Shown one piece after another: positions 8,330-16,902 of a DNA stretch of 64,000 bases (its first letter is position 1; every line of letters starts with the position of its first letter). A model generated the notes under the pieces. That model was not told the origin of the DNA. It saw nothing but the letters and a program-made list of their open reading frames with translations, and made no database searches. Location of the stretch: positions 372,001 through 436,000 of the forward strand of contig NZ_JACVZE010000001.1 in assembly GCF_015461805.1 (NCBI RefSeq), read 5' to 3'. This DNA is from Pseudomonas pisciculturae (lineage in GTDB: Bacteria; Pseudomonadota; Gammaproteobacteria; Pseudomonadales; Pseudomonadaceae). Both the position numbers and the translations under genes were made by a program.

Positions 8330-9616
8330 ATGACTCAATTAACCCCCACCCTAAGCTGGGTGACCTCCGCCAACGGTCATACGGATTTCCCTCTGCAAAA
8401 CCTGCCTTTGGGCGTATTCAGTATCAACGGCTCGGCGCCGCGCACTGGCGTGGCGATTGGCGATGCGATCCTCGACCTGCATGCCGCCATCGACGAATTC
8501 GATGGTGAGGCCCGGCGCGCCGTCGAGGCCACTGCCGGCGGCCAACTCAACGCCTTTTTCGAGTTGGGCCGTGGCCCGCGTGTTGCGCTGCGCGAGCGCC
8601 TGCTGGAACTGTTGGCCGAAGGCAGCAAGCTGCACACCCGCGAGGCCCAGGTGCTGCACCGCGCTGCCGATTGCCAGATGCATCTACCGGCGCGGATCAA
8701 TGACTACACCGACTTCTACGTGGGCATCGAGCATGCGCAGAACGTCGGCAAACTGTTCCGCCCCGACAACCCATTGCTGCCCAACTACAAGTACGTACCG
8801 ATCGGCTATCACGGCCGCGCCTCGACTATTCGCCCATCGGGTGTCGATGTGCGCCGCCCTAAAGGCCAGACCCTGCCGGCCGGCGCCACTGAGCCAACCT
8901 TCGGCCCCTGCGCCCGGCTGGACTATGAACTGGAACTGGGCATCTGGATCGGCCAGGGCAATGCCATGGGCGACTCGATTGCCATTGGCGACGCCGCCGA
9001 ACATATCGCCGGTTTCTGCCTGCTCAATGACTGGTCGGCACGGGACATCCAAGCCTGGGAATACCAGCCGCTGGGGCCGTTCCTCTCCAAAAGCTTTATC
9101 ACCACGATTTCGCCCTGGGTGGTCACCGCCGAAGCCCTGGAACCGTTTCGCAAGGCCCAGCCAGCGCGCCCTGAAGGCGACCCGCAACCGCTGCCGTACC
9201 TGCTCGACAAGCGTGACCAGGCCGCCGGTGCGCTGGATATCGAACTGGAAGTGTTGTTGAGCACCGCCGCCATGCGCGAGCAGAACCTGCCGGCCCATCG
9301 CCTGGCGTTGAGCAACAGCCTGCATATGTACTGGACCGCCGCGCAGTTGGTGGCACACCACAGCGTCAACGGTTGCCAGTTGCAGGCGGGCGATCTGTTT
9401 GGTTCGGGCACTTTGTCCGGGCCGCAGGCGGGGCAGTTGGGCAGTCTGCTGGAGATGACCGAGGGCGGTAAAAAAGTGATTGAGTTGCCGTCCGGCGAAG
9501 TGCGCAAGTTCCTTGAAGACGGTGATGAAATCATCCTGCGTGCTCGTTGCAGTCGTGAAGGCTTTGCTTCCATCGGCTTCGGCGAATGCCGTGGCACCGT
9601 GGTCGCGGCGCGTTAA
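8330..9616 (+). CDS. fahA: Fumarylacetoacetase
   Basis: 428 residues. It hydrolyses fumarylacetoacetate to fumarate and acetoacetate, the last step of the homogentisate pathway. The N-terminal SH3-like domain (NLPLGVFSI) precedes the FAH catalytic domain: DYTDFYVGIEHAQNVG near 124-139, IGYHGRASTI, DYELELGIWIGQGN and CLLNDWSARDIQAWEYQPLGPFLSKSF carry the metal-binding acidic residues and the catalytic His/Glu. It lies between hmgA and maiA with 4- and 12-base gaps, so translation is probably coupled. Confidence 0.97.
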   Translation: MTQLTPTLSWVTSANGHTDFPLQNLPLGVFSINGSAPRTGVAIGDAILDLHAAIDEFDGEARRAVEATAGGQLNAFFELGRGPRVALRERLLELLAEGSKLHTREAQVLHRAADCQMHLPARINDYTDFYVGIEHAQNVGKLFRPDNPLLPNYKYVPIGYHGRASTIRPSGVDVRRPKGQTLPAGATEPTFGPCARLDYELELGIWIGQGNAMGDSIAIGDAAEHIAGFCLLNDWSARDIQAWEYQPLGPFLSKSFITTISPWVVTAEALEPFRKAQPARPEGDPQPLPYLLDKRDQAAGALDIELEVLLSTAAMREQNLPAHRLALSNSLHMYWTAAQLVAHHSVNGCQLQAGDLFGSGTLSGPQAGQLGSLLEMTEGGKKVIELPSGEVRKFLEDGDEIILRARCSREGFASIGFGECRGTVVAAR

Positions 9617-9628
9617 GAGGGCAGGGGG

Positions 9629-10264
9629 ATGGAGCTTTATACCTACTACCGTTCCACCTCGTCGTATCGGGTGCGCATTGCGCTGGCGCTTAAAGGCCTG
9701 GCTTTCAACGCGGTGCCGGTCAACCTGCTGGTGCCGCCGGGCGGCGCCAATCGCCAGCCCGAGTACCTGGCGATCAACCCGCAAGGGCGTGTACCGGCCT
9801 TGCGTACCGATGACGGCGAGCTATTGATTCAGTCACCCGCAATCATTGAGTACCTGGACGAACGTTATCCACAGGCGCCGCTGCTCTCCGAAGACCTGGC
9901 GACCCGGGCCCATGAGCGTGCGGTGGCATCGATCATCGGTTGCGATATTCACCCGCTGCACAACTCCAGTACCCAGAACCTGTTGCGCCAGTGGGGGCAT
10001 GATGAGGTGCAGGTGCTGGAGTGGATTGGTCATTGGATCAGCCAGGGGCTGGGAGCGGTGGAGCAGTTGATTGGGGAGCAGGGGTTTTGCTTCGGCGAGC
10101 AGCCGGGCATGGCGGACGCGTTTCTGATTCCCCAGTTGTATGCGGCCGAGCGCTTCAAAGTGCCGTTGGCGGCGTATCCGCGCATTGGGCGGGTGGCGGC
10201 GTTGGCGGCGCAGCATCCGGCCTTCATCAAAGCCCATCCGGCCAACCAACCTGACACACCTTAG
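9629..10264 (+). CDS. maiA: Maleylacetoacetate isomerase
   Basis: 211 residues, a zeta-class GST that isomerises maleylacetoacetate to fumarylacetoacetate with glutathione as cofactor. The start YTYYRSTSSYRVRIALALKGL holds the zeta-class SSxxVRI active-site motif; NPQGRVPALRTDDG and QSPAIIEYLDERYP form the glutathione site; PGMADAFLIPQLYAAERF is the conserved C-domain N-capping region. Third gene of the homogentisate operon; a REPIN follows its stop. Confidence 0.96.
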   Translation: MELYTYYRSTSSYRVRIALALKGLAFNAVPVNLLVPPGGANRQPEYLAINPQGRVPALRTDDGELLIQSPAIIEYLDERYPQAPLLSEDLATRAHERAVASIIGCDIHPLHNSSTQNLLRQWGHDEVQVLEWIGHWISQGLGAVEQLIGEQGFCFGEQPGMADAFLIPQLYAAERFKVPLAAYPRIGRVAALAAQHPAFIKAHPANQPDTP

Positions 10265-10287
10265 GCCTTGCATCATCTGACGCGCTC

Positions 10288-10380
10288 AATGTGGGAGGGG
10301 GCTTGCCCCCGATAGCGGTGGTTCAGTTGATACCTGTGTGGCTGACACACCGCCATCGGGGGCAAGCCCCCTCCCACATT
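10288..10380. repeat. REPIN, family A (GGGGGCTTGCCCCC core)
   Basis: Two head-to-head REP units: GTGGGAGGGGGCTTGCCCCC on the left and its inverse on the right, about 93 bases in all, with a variable centre. Found between the convergent maiA and sirB1-like genes. The same unit occurs as doublets at five more places in the window. Confidence 0.88.
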
Positions 10381-10382
10381 AT

Positions 10383-11186
10383 TTAGTGCACGACTGAGTT
10401 TGGGGGCAGGTGGCCTAATCGCTCGGTCAGGCGTAGTCGCTGGATCGGGTCTTCACTGAGCAGTAGCGCATGCTCCAGGTCGAAACGTTCGGCGTTGGGG
10501 CAGTCCAGCCGCTGATACAGGCTGGCCCGCGCGAGGTAGTCGGCAGCGTTGGCGTTGCCCAGTTCCAATACACGTTCGGCGTCCACCAGGGCATCGAGCG
10601 GGGCGTCGTTGGCCAGGTGCAACTGGCGCAGGTTGCGTGACAGGCGTTGCAGGATCGAGCGTGGGGCGGCGGTGTGCAGGTGCTCGGCCTGCAACTTGAG
10701 GTTGGGGCCGTATTGGCGCTGTAGCAGTTCGCGGCAATCGTTGGGGTAAAGGCGTCGGCCGCCGCAGGGGTCGAGCAGATGGTCCGCTCCGGGTACTCGC
10801 AGCAGGAAGTGCCCCGGGAAATTCACGCCAACCATTGGGATATGCAGGCGCCGCGCCAGTTCAAGGGCGATCAGGCCCATGACCAGGGGCTGCCCGCGTT
10901 TGCGCAGCAATACTTTGTCCAGCAGGGCGGCGGCAGGGCGCAGCGGGGTGAAGTCGTCCTGGGCGAACCCCAGGTCATTCAGGCGACGCAGTAACGGCTG
11001 CCCCAACTCATCGGCCGGTAACATGGGCATGCCCACGCTGACCTGTTGTTGCAGCAGCGCCAGCTCCTGCAGGATCAGCAACGGTTGCACCGTTGCGTCA
11101 TGCTCGGCAGCAATCCACAGCGCCGCTTCAAACAGCGCAGGGGGGGAACGGTCCAGGCAGGCGAAAAAGGCTTTGCGGGGATTCAT
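10383..11186 (-). CDS. SirB1-family protein (transglutaminase-like plus TPR region)
   Basis: 267 residues. The N-terminal half is the SirB1 N-domain, a transglutaminase-like fold of uncertain activity: LLDKVLLRKRGQPLVMGLIALELARRLHIPMVGVNFPGHFLLRVPG near residues 87-132. The C-terminal part (LVDAERVLELGNANAADYLARASLYQRLDCPNAERFDLEHALLL) looks like tetratricopeptide repeats. ATG 11186 has GGAG 6 bases upstream. Members are conserved in proteobacteria, often near prmC, and no reaction is established. It stands alone here. Confidence 0.8.
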   Translation of the reverse strand: MNPRKAFFACLDRSPPALFEAALWIAAEHDATVQPLLILQELALLQQQVSVGMPMLPADELGQPLLRRLNDLGFAQDDFTPLRPAAALLDKVLLRKRGQPLVMGLIALELARRLHIPMVGVNFPGHFLLRVPGADHLLDPCGGRRLYPNDCRELLQRQYGPNLKLQAEHLHTAAPRSILQRLSRNLRQLHLANDAPLDALVDAERVLELGNANAADYLARASLYQRLDCPNAERFDLEHALLLSEDPIQRLRLTERLGHLPPNSVVH

Positions 11187-11373
11187 TGCATTCTCCGGCG
11201 TATGCCCCCGTTTTAGCCTTGCTGGGAATTTTCGTCCAGTGGCTTAAGAAATATCCCACGCTCTTATGTCGCAGGGCCTGCAAAATAAGGCGGCTTATTC
11301 CAGCGTGTTTCGGCAGTTTTCTACCGCAAGCCTATACTTGGCCCACTACCAGAAGTGATTCGGGAGCTTGACG

Positions 11374-12393
11374 ATGTTTGCTCTCATGCACAGCACCCGC
11401 CTTGAATCGCTGCACCTGAGCGTCGACCCGGCCACCGGGCTGAAGGCGGTTATCGCCATCCATAACAGCCGCCTTGGCCCCGCTCTTGGCGGCTGTCGTT
11501 ATCTCTCCTACCCCGACGACGAAAGTGCCGTGGCCGATGCCGCGCGCCTGGCCCAAGGCATGAGCTACAAAGCGGCCCTGGCCGGTTTGCCGGTGGGCGG
11601 TGGCACCGCGGTGATCCTGCGCCCCGCGCATGTGCAAAGCCGCGCCGCACTGTTTGAAGCCTTTGGCCGTTGTATCGAAAAACTCGACGGCCGCTTCATC
11701 ATTGCCATCGACAGCGGCACCTCAGTGGCCGACATGGACTGCATCGCCCAACAAACCCGCTTCGTCACCAGTACTACGGCGGCCGGCGACCCATCGTCCC
11801 ACACGGCCATGGGTGTGTTTGCGGGCATTCGCACCACCGCCATGGCGCGCTTGGGCAGCGATAACCTAGAAGGCCTGCGCGTGGCGGTGCAGGGCCTGGG
11901 CAACGTCGGCTTTGCCTTGGCCGAACAACTGCATGCCGCCGGCGCCGAACTGCTGGTGAGCGACATCGACCACGGCAAGGTGCAATTGGCCATGGAGCAG
12001 TTGGGCGCACACCCGATTGCCAACGACGCCTTGCTCAGCACCCCCTGCGACATCCTTGCCCCTTGCGGCCTGGGCGCGGTGTTCAATCGCCAGAGTGTCG
12101 GCCAGTTGCGCTGCGCCGCCGTGGCCGGTTCGGCCAGTGCGCAATTGACCAACCTGGAGGTGGCCGATCAGTTGGAAGGGCGCGGCATCCTCTACGCCCC
12201 CGACTACGTCATCAACTCTGGCGGTTTGATCTACGTCGCGCTCAAGCACGGCGGCGCGGAACTGACCAGCATCACCGCGCACCTGTCCAACATCGGTACA
12301 CGCCTCACTGAAATCTTCGCCCACGCCCAAGCCGAAAAACGCAGCCCAGCACGGGTCGCGAACGAATTGGCCGAACGCCTGTTGTACAAATAA
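11374..12393 (+). CDS. Leucine/Glu/Val dehydrogenase-family protein lacking one catalytic lysine
   Basis: 339 residues from ATG 11374 (GGAG 6-7 bases upstream; the in-frame TTG at 11368 is less likely). The N-terminal dimerisation/substrate domain (GPALGGCRYLSY, MSYKAALAGLPVGGG) and the NAD-binding Rossmann domain (VAVQGLGNVGFALAEQL near 172-188; VINSGGLIYVA) place it with leucine and phenylalanine dehydrogenases, which oxidatively deaminate branched or aromatic amino acids. The first lysine is present (K66) and the aspartate in AIDSGTS (D113), but the expected GGGK lysine is threonine (T78). It may act on another substrate, be slow, or be non-catalytic. Confidence 0.82.
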   Translation: MFALMHSTRLESLHLSVDPATGLKAVIAIHNSRLGPALGGCRYLSYPDDESAVADAARLAQGMSYKAALAGLPVGGGTAVILRPAHVQSRAALFEAFGRCIEKLDGRFIIAIDSGTSVADMDCIAQQTRFVTSTTAAGDPSSHTAMGVFAGIRTTAMARLGSDNLEGLRVAVQGLGNVGFALAEQLHAAGAELLVSDIDHGKVQLAMEQLGAHPIANDALLSTPCDILAPCGLGAVFNRQSVGQLRCAAVAGSASAQLTNLEVADQLEGRGILYAPDYVINSGGLIYVALKHGGAELTSITAHLSNIGTRLTEIFAHAQAEKRSPARVANELAERLLYK

Positions 12394-12403
12394 CCCGCGC
12401 ATT

Positions 12404-12434
12404 AAAAAGGCCCTGAATCAATGATTCAGGGCCT
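12404..12434 (-). terminator. Terminator of yebG (perhaps bidirectional)
   Basis: A perfect 26-base palindrome (12409-12434, arms AGGCCCTGAATCA and TGATTCAGGGCCT) lies between the convergent dehydrogenase-like gene and yebG. Read on the minus strand it is followed by TTTTTAATG, a good intrinsic terminator for yebG. Confidence 0.8.
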
Positions 12435-12448
12435 GTTCAATTCGGGCT

Positions 12449-12709
12449 TTATTCCGCCGTAGCGTTCAGCAACTCAGACAGCGCGTCTGGTTGGCTCTTG
12501 AACGCCTTGGCAAAGACATCGCGATTCTTCGCCATGTAGATCCCGGCTTCTTCGACCTGCTGCTCGCTCAGCGACGGCACGGCCTTTTGCAACACTTCTG
12601 CCAGCAACTCAGCGAGTTCAAGCATCTTGTCATGACGGTCAGCTTCGGCTTTATCCATGAACAAACGCTCCAGATCTCGGCTGCTGCGGTATACCACTTC
12701 GACGGCCAT
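12449..12709 (-). CDS. yebG: YebG, SOS-inducible DNA damage protein
   Basis: 86 residues matching the YebG family: MAVEVVYRSSRDLERLF at the start and DKAEADRHDKMLELAELL in the middle. It is cytoplasmic and its biochemical role is unknown; in E. coli it is a LexA-regulated SOS gene. The same control is seen directly here, since a perfect LexA box lies 44 bases upstream of the start. It is followed by its own terminator and stands alone. Confidence 0.9.
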   Translation of the reverse strand: MAVEVVYRSSRDLERLFMDKAEADRHDKMLELAELLAEVLQKAVPSLSEQQVEEAGIYMAKNRDVFAKAFKSQPDALSELLNATAE

Positions 12710-12750
12710 TCACCACCTCACATGCCTTCACGATAGTTGTCTTTTACGAC

Positions 12751-12770
12751 TACTGTATTTATATACAGCG
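12751..12770 (-). promoter_or_regulatory. LexA (SOS) box upstream of yebG
   Basis: CTGTATTTATATACAG at 12753-12768 fits CTGT-N8-ACAG exactly with an AT-only spacer, the gammaproteobacterial LexA consensus. It is 44 bases from the yebG ATG, a position overlapping the expected promoter. Confidence 0.92.
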
Positions 12771-12959
12771 AAAAGGGTAAGCCAAACCGAAGGGTTTGGG
12801 TAGCAGTTTTTTAATGTAGCCCGTATTTACAGGTTTGGAGTGCCTCATATCACCCCGCCATCATCTCACTCTGCAGTGCCTGGCCTTTTTTCTGCATGCA
12901 GAACAACCGTCACGTCCAACCCGCATTATCCGGTCGAGCCGACCTAAGGAAGCATCATC

Positions 12960-13448
12960 GTGAAAATCAACTGGGCCGAAAGGCTGCGCCAGAATGTGCA
13001 TGAGCTGGCTGAGTCGCTGGGCAATCTGTTTGTCGAGTCGTTCCATTACCTGGCGCTGTTCGCCATTGGTGCGGTGACGGCCTGGGCGGCGGTGATGGAA
13101 TTTCTGGGGATGCTGGAGAATGGGCACATCAAGATCGATGACATCTTGCTGCTGTTCATCTACCTGGAATTGGGGGCGATGGTCGGGATTTATTTCAAGA
13201 CCAACCACATGCCGGTGCGCTTTTTGATCTACGTGGCTATCACTGCGCTGACGCGTCTGCTGATCTCCAACGTGTCCCACCACAACCCGCCAGACGTAGG
13301 CATCATCTACCTGTGCGGTGGGATTCTGCTGCTGGCATTCGCGATTCTGGTGGTGCGCTACGCCTCGTCGGCGTTCCCCTCGGTGAAAGTCGAAGGCCCG
13401 CGTCGCAAGGGCGAGGCGAGCCTGGAAACCGAGAAGGGCGAGCTTTAA
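12960..13448 (+). CDS. psiE: PsiE-family inner-membrane protein
   Basis: 162 residues with a GTG start at 12960 preceded by AAGGAAG. Four hydrophobic membrane segments are visible (about 25-48, 60-76, 84-100, 113-132), with ESFHYLALFAIGAVTAWAA and LELGAMVGIYFKTNHMPVRF typical of PsiE, a phosphate-starvation-inducible protein of unknown function in E. coli. The charged C-terminal tail is cytoplasmic. Its stop overlaps the stop of the convergent DUF3509 gene. No Pho box was identified upstream. Confidence 0.85.
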   Translation: MKINWAERLRQNVHELAESLGNLFVESFHYLALFAIGAVTAWAAVMEFLGMLENGHIKIDDILLLFIYLELGAMVGIYFKTNHMPVRFLIYVAITALTRLLISNVSHHNPPDVGIIYLCGGILLLAFAILVVRYASSAFPSVKVEGPRRKGEASLETEKGEL

Positions 13449-13759
13449 AGCCCGACGCTAAAGGGCAGCGCTCGCGTTGGCGGGCGCTGCAACAGCTTGT
13501 GATCGCCATCAGTCATCACCGCCAAAATCTCCATGGCGCTGTGGCCCTGCTCAATGGCAATACCGAATTGAATGCTTTGCACCAGGCGCTTGAGCCGTTG
13601 CGGGTCGTTGCGTTGTTCGGCGCTGATCATGCGCTTGGCGACCACGCCCGCCTCGTTGGACAGGGTGAGCATGATGCTGCCGTCCAGCCGCTGGATGCTC
13701 AAATTGACGCGGTATTCAGGGGTGAAGGTGTCGGTGATGATCTGAAAAGGATTGTCCAT
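13445..13759 (-). CDS. DUF3509 domain protein
   Basis: 104 residues from MDNPFQIITD; the frame is open to 13792, giving 115, but MDNPF is the usual start of this pseudomonad family. A small soluble protein without signal or membrane segment: FQIITDTFTPEYRVNLSIQ, then RLDGSIMLTLSNEAGVVAKR. The function is unknown. Its TAA overlaps the TAA of psiE as the palindrome TTAA. Confidence 0.75.
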   Translation of the reverse strand: MDNPFQIITDTFTPEYRVNLSIQRLDGSIMLTLSNEAGVVAKRMISAEQRNDPQRLKRLVQSIQFGIAIEQGHSAMEILAVMTDGDHKLLQRPPTRALPFSVGL

Positions 13760-13916
13760 GGTGCGTACCGCCTGATAAGAACCTGCAGTCATTGACGACC
13801 GGTGTCGGGATTAGTTCGCGTTTCCTGACCACCGGCCATTCACTAAAGTCCGTTTCCCTCAAGAGCTGTACAGCAAAGGGCGTGCCGTGCGGCGTTCTGC
13901 CAGGCAGTGGGATTTG

Positions 13917-14009
13917 AATGTGGGAGGGGGCTTGCCCCCGATGGCAGTGTGTCAGCCAAGTATTCATTGGTTGATGCACCGCTATCGGGGGCAAGCCCCC
14001 TCCCACATT
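13917..14009. repeat. REPIN, family A
   Basis: The doublet begins AATGTGGGAGGGGGCTTGCC and ends with the inverse. It lies downstream of the serine transporter gene and upstream of the DUF3509 gene, in a 284-base gap that contains nothing else recognised. Confidence 0.88.
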
Positions 14010-14043
14010 TGACCCAAGTTGTGCTTGAGACCGGTGACCTGTT

Positions 14044-15327
14044 TCAGGGCAGTACCGAAAAAACGATCGCAGACAGCGCAATCAGCCCAATTACCACCAC
14101 AAACACGTTCGACACTTGGCCCGAGTACTGGCGCAGCGACGGCACGCGGCGGATCGCGTACATCGGCATCAGGAACAGCAGGCACGCGATGATCGGCCCG
14201 CCCATGGTTTCGATCATGCCCAGGATGCTTGGGTTGAAGGTCGCCACGGCCCAGCAGGTCAGCACCATGAACAGCGCAGTGCTGCGCTCCAGCCATTTGG
14301 CCGACATTGAACGGTTACGCCCGCGCAAGGATTTGACGATCAAACCCTGGAAGCCTTCGCTGGCACCGATGTAATGGCCGAGGAAGGATTTGGTAATGGC
14401 CACCAAGGCGATCAATGGCGCTGCGTAAGCGATCACCGGGGTTTGGAAGTGGTTGGCCAGGTAAGACAGGATTGAAATGTTTTGCGCCTTGGCGGCTGCC
14501 AAGTCAGCTGGCGACAGCGCAAGTACGCAGCTGAAGCAGAAGAACATCACGGTCAACACCATCATGCCGTGGGCGGTGGCCAAAATGCCGCTGCTTTTGC
14601 GCTCGGCCTGGGGGCCGTACACGCGTTTTTGGTCGACGGCGAACGCGGAGATGATCGGCGAATGGTTGAACGAAAACACCATCACCGGGATCGCCAGCCA
14701 CAGGGTCTTGAAGAACAGTGGCAACGGCATGCCTTCGCCAGCGGAGGCGAAAAATGCGCCGTTCCAGTTGGGGATAAGACTGAGTGCCAGTAACAGCAAC
14801 GCCGCGACGAACGGGTACACCAGCACGCTCATGGCCTTGACGATCACGCCTTGGCCGCAACGTACGATCGCCATCAGACCGAGGATCAGCACCAGCGACA
14901 GGATCGCCCGAGGCGGCGGGGCGATGTGCAGTTGGTGCTCCATAAAGCTGCCCAGGGTGTTGGTCAGCGCCACGCTGTACACCAGCAGGATCGGGAAGAT
15001 GGCAAAGAAATACAGCAGGGTGATCAGCTTGCCTGCGCCGACGCCGAAGTGTTCTTCGACCACTTCGGTTATGTCGCCGGATTTGCCCGACAACACAAAA
15101 CGCGTCAGCCCACGGTGAGCGAAGAAGGTCATCGGGAAGGCCAGCAGCGCTAGCACGATCAACGGCCAGAAACCACCGACGCCAGCGTTGATCGGCAGAA
15201 ATAGGGTGCCAGCGCCGATGGCGGTGCCGTACAGGCCGAGCATCCAAGTGGTGTCGTGTTTGGTCCAGCCCTTTGTAACGGTGTTGTCTACTGCATTCTC
15301 AACGGCAGGTGTACGTACATCGGTCAT
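14044..15327 (-). CDS. sdaC: Serine transporter, HAAAP family
   Basis: 427 residues from MTDVRTPAVEN (15327); the frame is open to 15447 but overlaps the sdaA end. Eleven or so membrane segments begin with TTWMLGLYGTAIGAGTLFLPINAG, the unwound first segment of the hydroxy/aromatic amino acid permease family (SdaC/TdcC), and end with a hydrophobic segment (VVVIGLIALSAIVFSVL). It imports serine (or threonine) with H+ or Na+. It follows sdaA on the same strand by 61 bases, so uptake and deamination of serine are paired. Confidence 0.88.
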   Translation of the reverse strand: MTDVRTPAVENAVDNTVTKGWTKHDTTWMLGLYGTAIGAGTLFLPINAGVGGFWPLIVLALLAFPMTFFAHRGLTRFVLSGKSGDITEVVEEHFGVGAGKLITLLYFFAIFPILLVYSVALTNTLGSFMEHQLHIAPPPRAILSLVLILGLMAIVRCGQGVIVKAMSVLVYPFVAALLLLALSLIPNWNGAFFASAGEGMPLPLFFKTLWLAIPVMVFSFNHSPIISAFAVDQKRVYGPQAERKSSGILATAHGMMVLTVMFFCFSCVLALSPADLAAAKAQNISILSYLANHFQTPVIAYAAPLIALVAITKSFLGHYIGASEGFQGLIVKSLRGRNRSMSAKWLERSTALFMVLTCWAVATFNPSILGMIETMGGPIIACLLFLMPMYAIRRVPSLRQYSGQVSNVFVVVIGLIALSAIVFSVLP

Positions 15328-15388
15328 CGTTATTGCCTCGTTATTATTTTTGCGCGGGCTCACGTTGGGGCGGGTAGCAGTGCTCCGA

Positions 15389-16765
15389 TCAGCACTCCAC
15401 CCAGCTGACCGCCAGGCCGCCCCGTGAAGTTTCTTTGTACTTGTCATGCATATCGGCGCCGGTATCGCGCATGGTGCGGATCACCCGGTCGAGGGAGATG
15501 AAGTGTTTGCCGTCACCGCGCAGGGCCATTTGCGTGGCGTTGATGGCCTTGACGGCGGCGATGGCGTTGCGCTCGATGCACGGCACCTGAACCAGGCCAC
15601 CGACGGGGTCGCAGGTGAGGCCGAGGTTGTGTTCCAGGCCGATTTCGGCGGCGTTTTCCAGTTGCTCGGGGGTGGCGCCAAGGATGTCGGCGAGCCCGGC
15701 GGCGGCCATGGCGCAGGCCGAACCGACCTCGCCCTGGCAGCCGACCTCGGCGCCGGAGATCGAGGCGTTTTTCTTGCACAGGATGCCGACAGCGGCGGCA
15801 GCCAGGAAGAAATTGACCACGTCGTCGTCGGACGCGTCGGCGTTGAATTTCATGTAGTAATGCAGCACCGCCGGGATGATCCCCGCCGCGCCATTGGTGG
15901 GCGCAGTGACCATGCGCCCGCCGGCGGCGTTTTCTTCGTTGACGGCGAGGGCAAACAGGTTCACCCACTCCATCGCCGACAGGGTCGAAGTGATGACATT
16001 CGGTTTGCCGATTTCCAACAGGCTGCGGTGCAATTTCGCCGCACGGCGTGGCACATCCAGGCCGCCGGGCAAGATGCCTTCATCGCGCAGGCCTTGCTCC
16101 ACGCACTCGCGCATCACCGACCAGATATGAAGCAAACCACTGCGGATTTGTTCATCGCTACGCCAGGCCAGCTCGTTGGCCATCATCAATTCGGAAACCC
16201 GCAGGCCGTGCTTGTTGCACAAGGCCAGCAGTTCGACGGCGCTGGAAAAGTCGTAGGGCAATTCCACATCGCTGGTCGGCGCGATACCGGAGGCGGCCTC
16301 AGCCGCTTCGATGATGAAGCCGCCGCCCACTGAGTAGTAGGTTTGTTCGCTCAACAAGCCTTTGTCGCCATAGGCGTGCAGGGACATGGCGTTGGGGTGG
16401 TAGGGCAGGCTTTCATCCAGCAGCAGGAGGTCGGTGTGCCAGTTGAAGGCAATGTCCTGCTGGCCTGCGAGCAACAGGCGGCCAGACTCGCGCAGATGTT
16501 GAATGCGGCCGTTGATCGAAGTGGGGTCGACCGTGTCCGGCCATTCGCCCATCAGGCCCATGACGCAGGCGCGGTCGGTGGCATGGCCCACACCCGTGGC
16601 GGACAGCGAGCCGTATAGGCGCACTTCAACGCGGCGGGTGTCGCTCAGCAATTGTTGGTCGATCAGCGCCTGGGCAAAGGTCGCCGCCGCCCGCATGGGG
16701 CCGACGGTATGGGAGCTGGATGGGCCGATGCCCACTTTGAATAGATCGAAAACACTGATAGCCAT
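15389..16765 (-). CDS. sdaA: L-serine ammonia-lyase (iron-sulfur type)
   Basis: 458 residues, the single-chain [4Fe-4S] L-serine deaminase that makes pyruvate and ammonia. The start [27 protein letters not shown] is the conserved beta domain, and the alpha domain holds [22 protein letters not shown] and [17 protein letters not shown], whose cysteines bind the cluster. It diverges from a LysR regulator and precedes the serine transporter, so the three form a serine-utilisation unit. Confidence 0.95.
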   Translation of the reverse strand: MAISVFDLFKVGIGPSSSHTVGPMRAAATFAQALIDQQLLSDTRRVEVRLYGSLSATGVGHATDRACVMGLMGEWPDTVDPTSINGRIQHLRESGRLLLAGQQDIAFNWHTDLLLLDESLPYHPNAMSLHAYGDKGLLSEQTYYSVGGGFIIEAAEAASGIAPTSDVELPYDFSSAVELLALCNKHGLRVSELMMANELAWRSDEQIRSGLLHIWSVMRECVEQGLRDEGILPGGLDVPRRAAKLHRSLLEIGKPNVITSTLSAMEWVNLFALAVNEENAAGGRMVTAPTNGAAGIIPAVLHYYMKFNADASDDDVVNFFLAAAAVGILCKKNASISGAEVGCQGEVGSACAMAAAGLADILGATPEQLENAAEIGLEHNLGLTCDPVGGLVQVPCIERNAIAAVKAINATQMALRGDGKHFISLDRVIRTMRDTGADMHDKYKETSRGGLAVSWVEC

Positions 16766-16902
16766 GCTAAAGCCTTACAAGCAATGGAGTAGGAATCGCT
16801 GCCATGTTTTGTAGGACGAGCGCAATTGGCGCGATACTGAGCCTCTGGATCGGCACTGACCAACGAATTATCCTAAGACACCCTTTAGCAGGACTAAACC
16901 CT

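Noticed and set aside
13760-14043. Small gene in the gap between DUF3509 and sdaC
   Set aside because: Open frames here consist mostly of REPIN sequence and lack ribosome sites.
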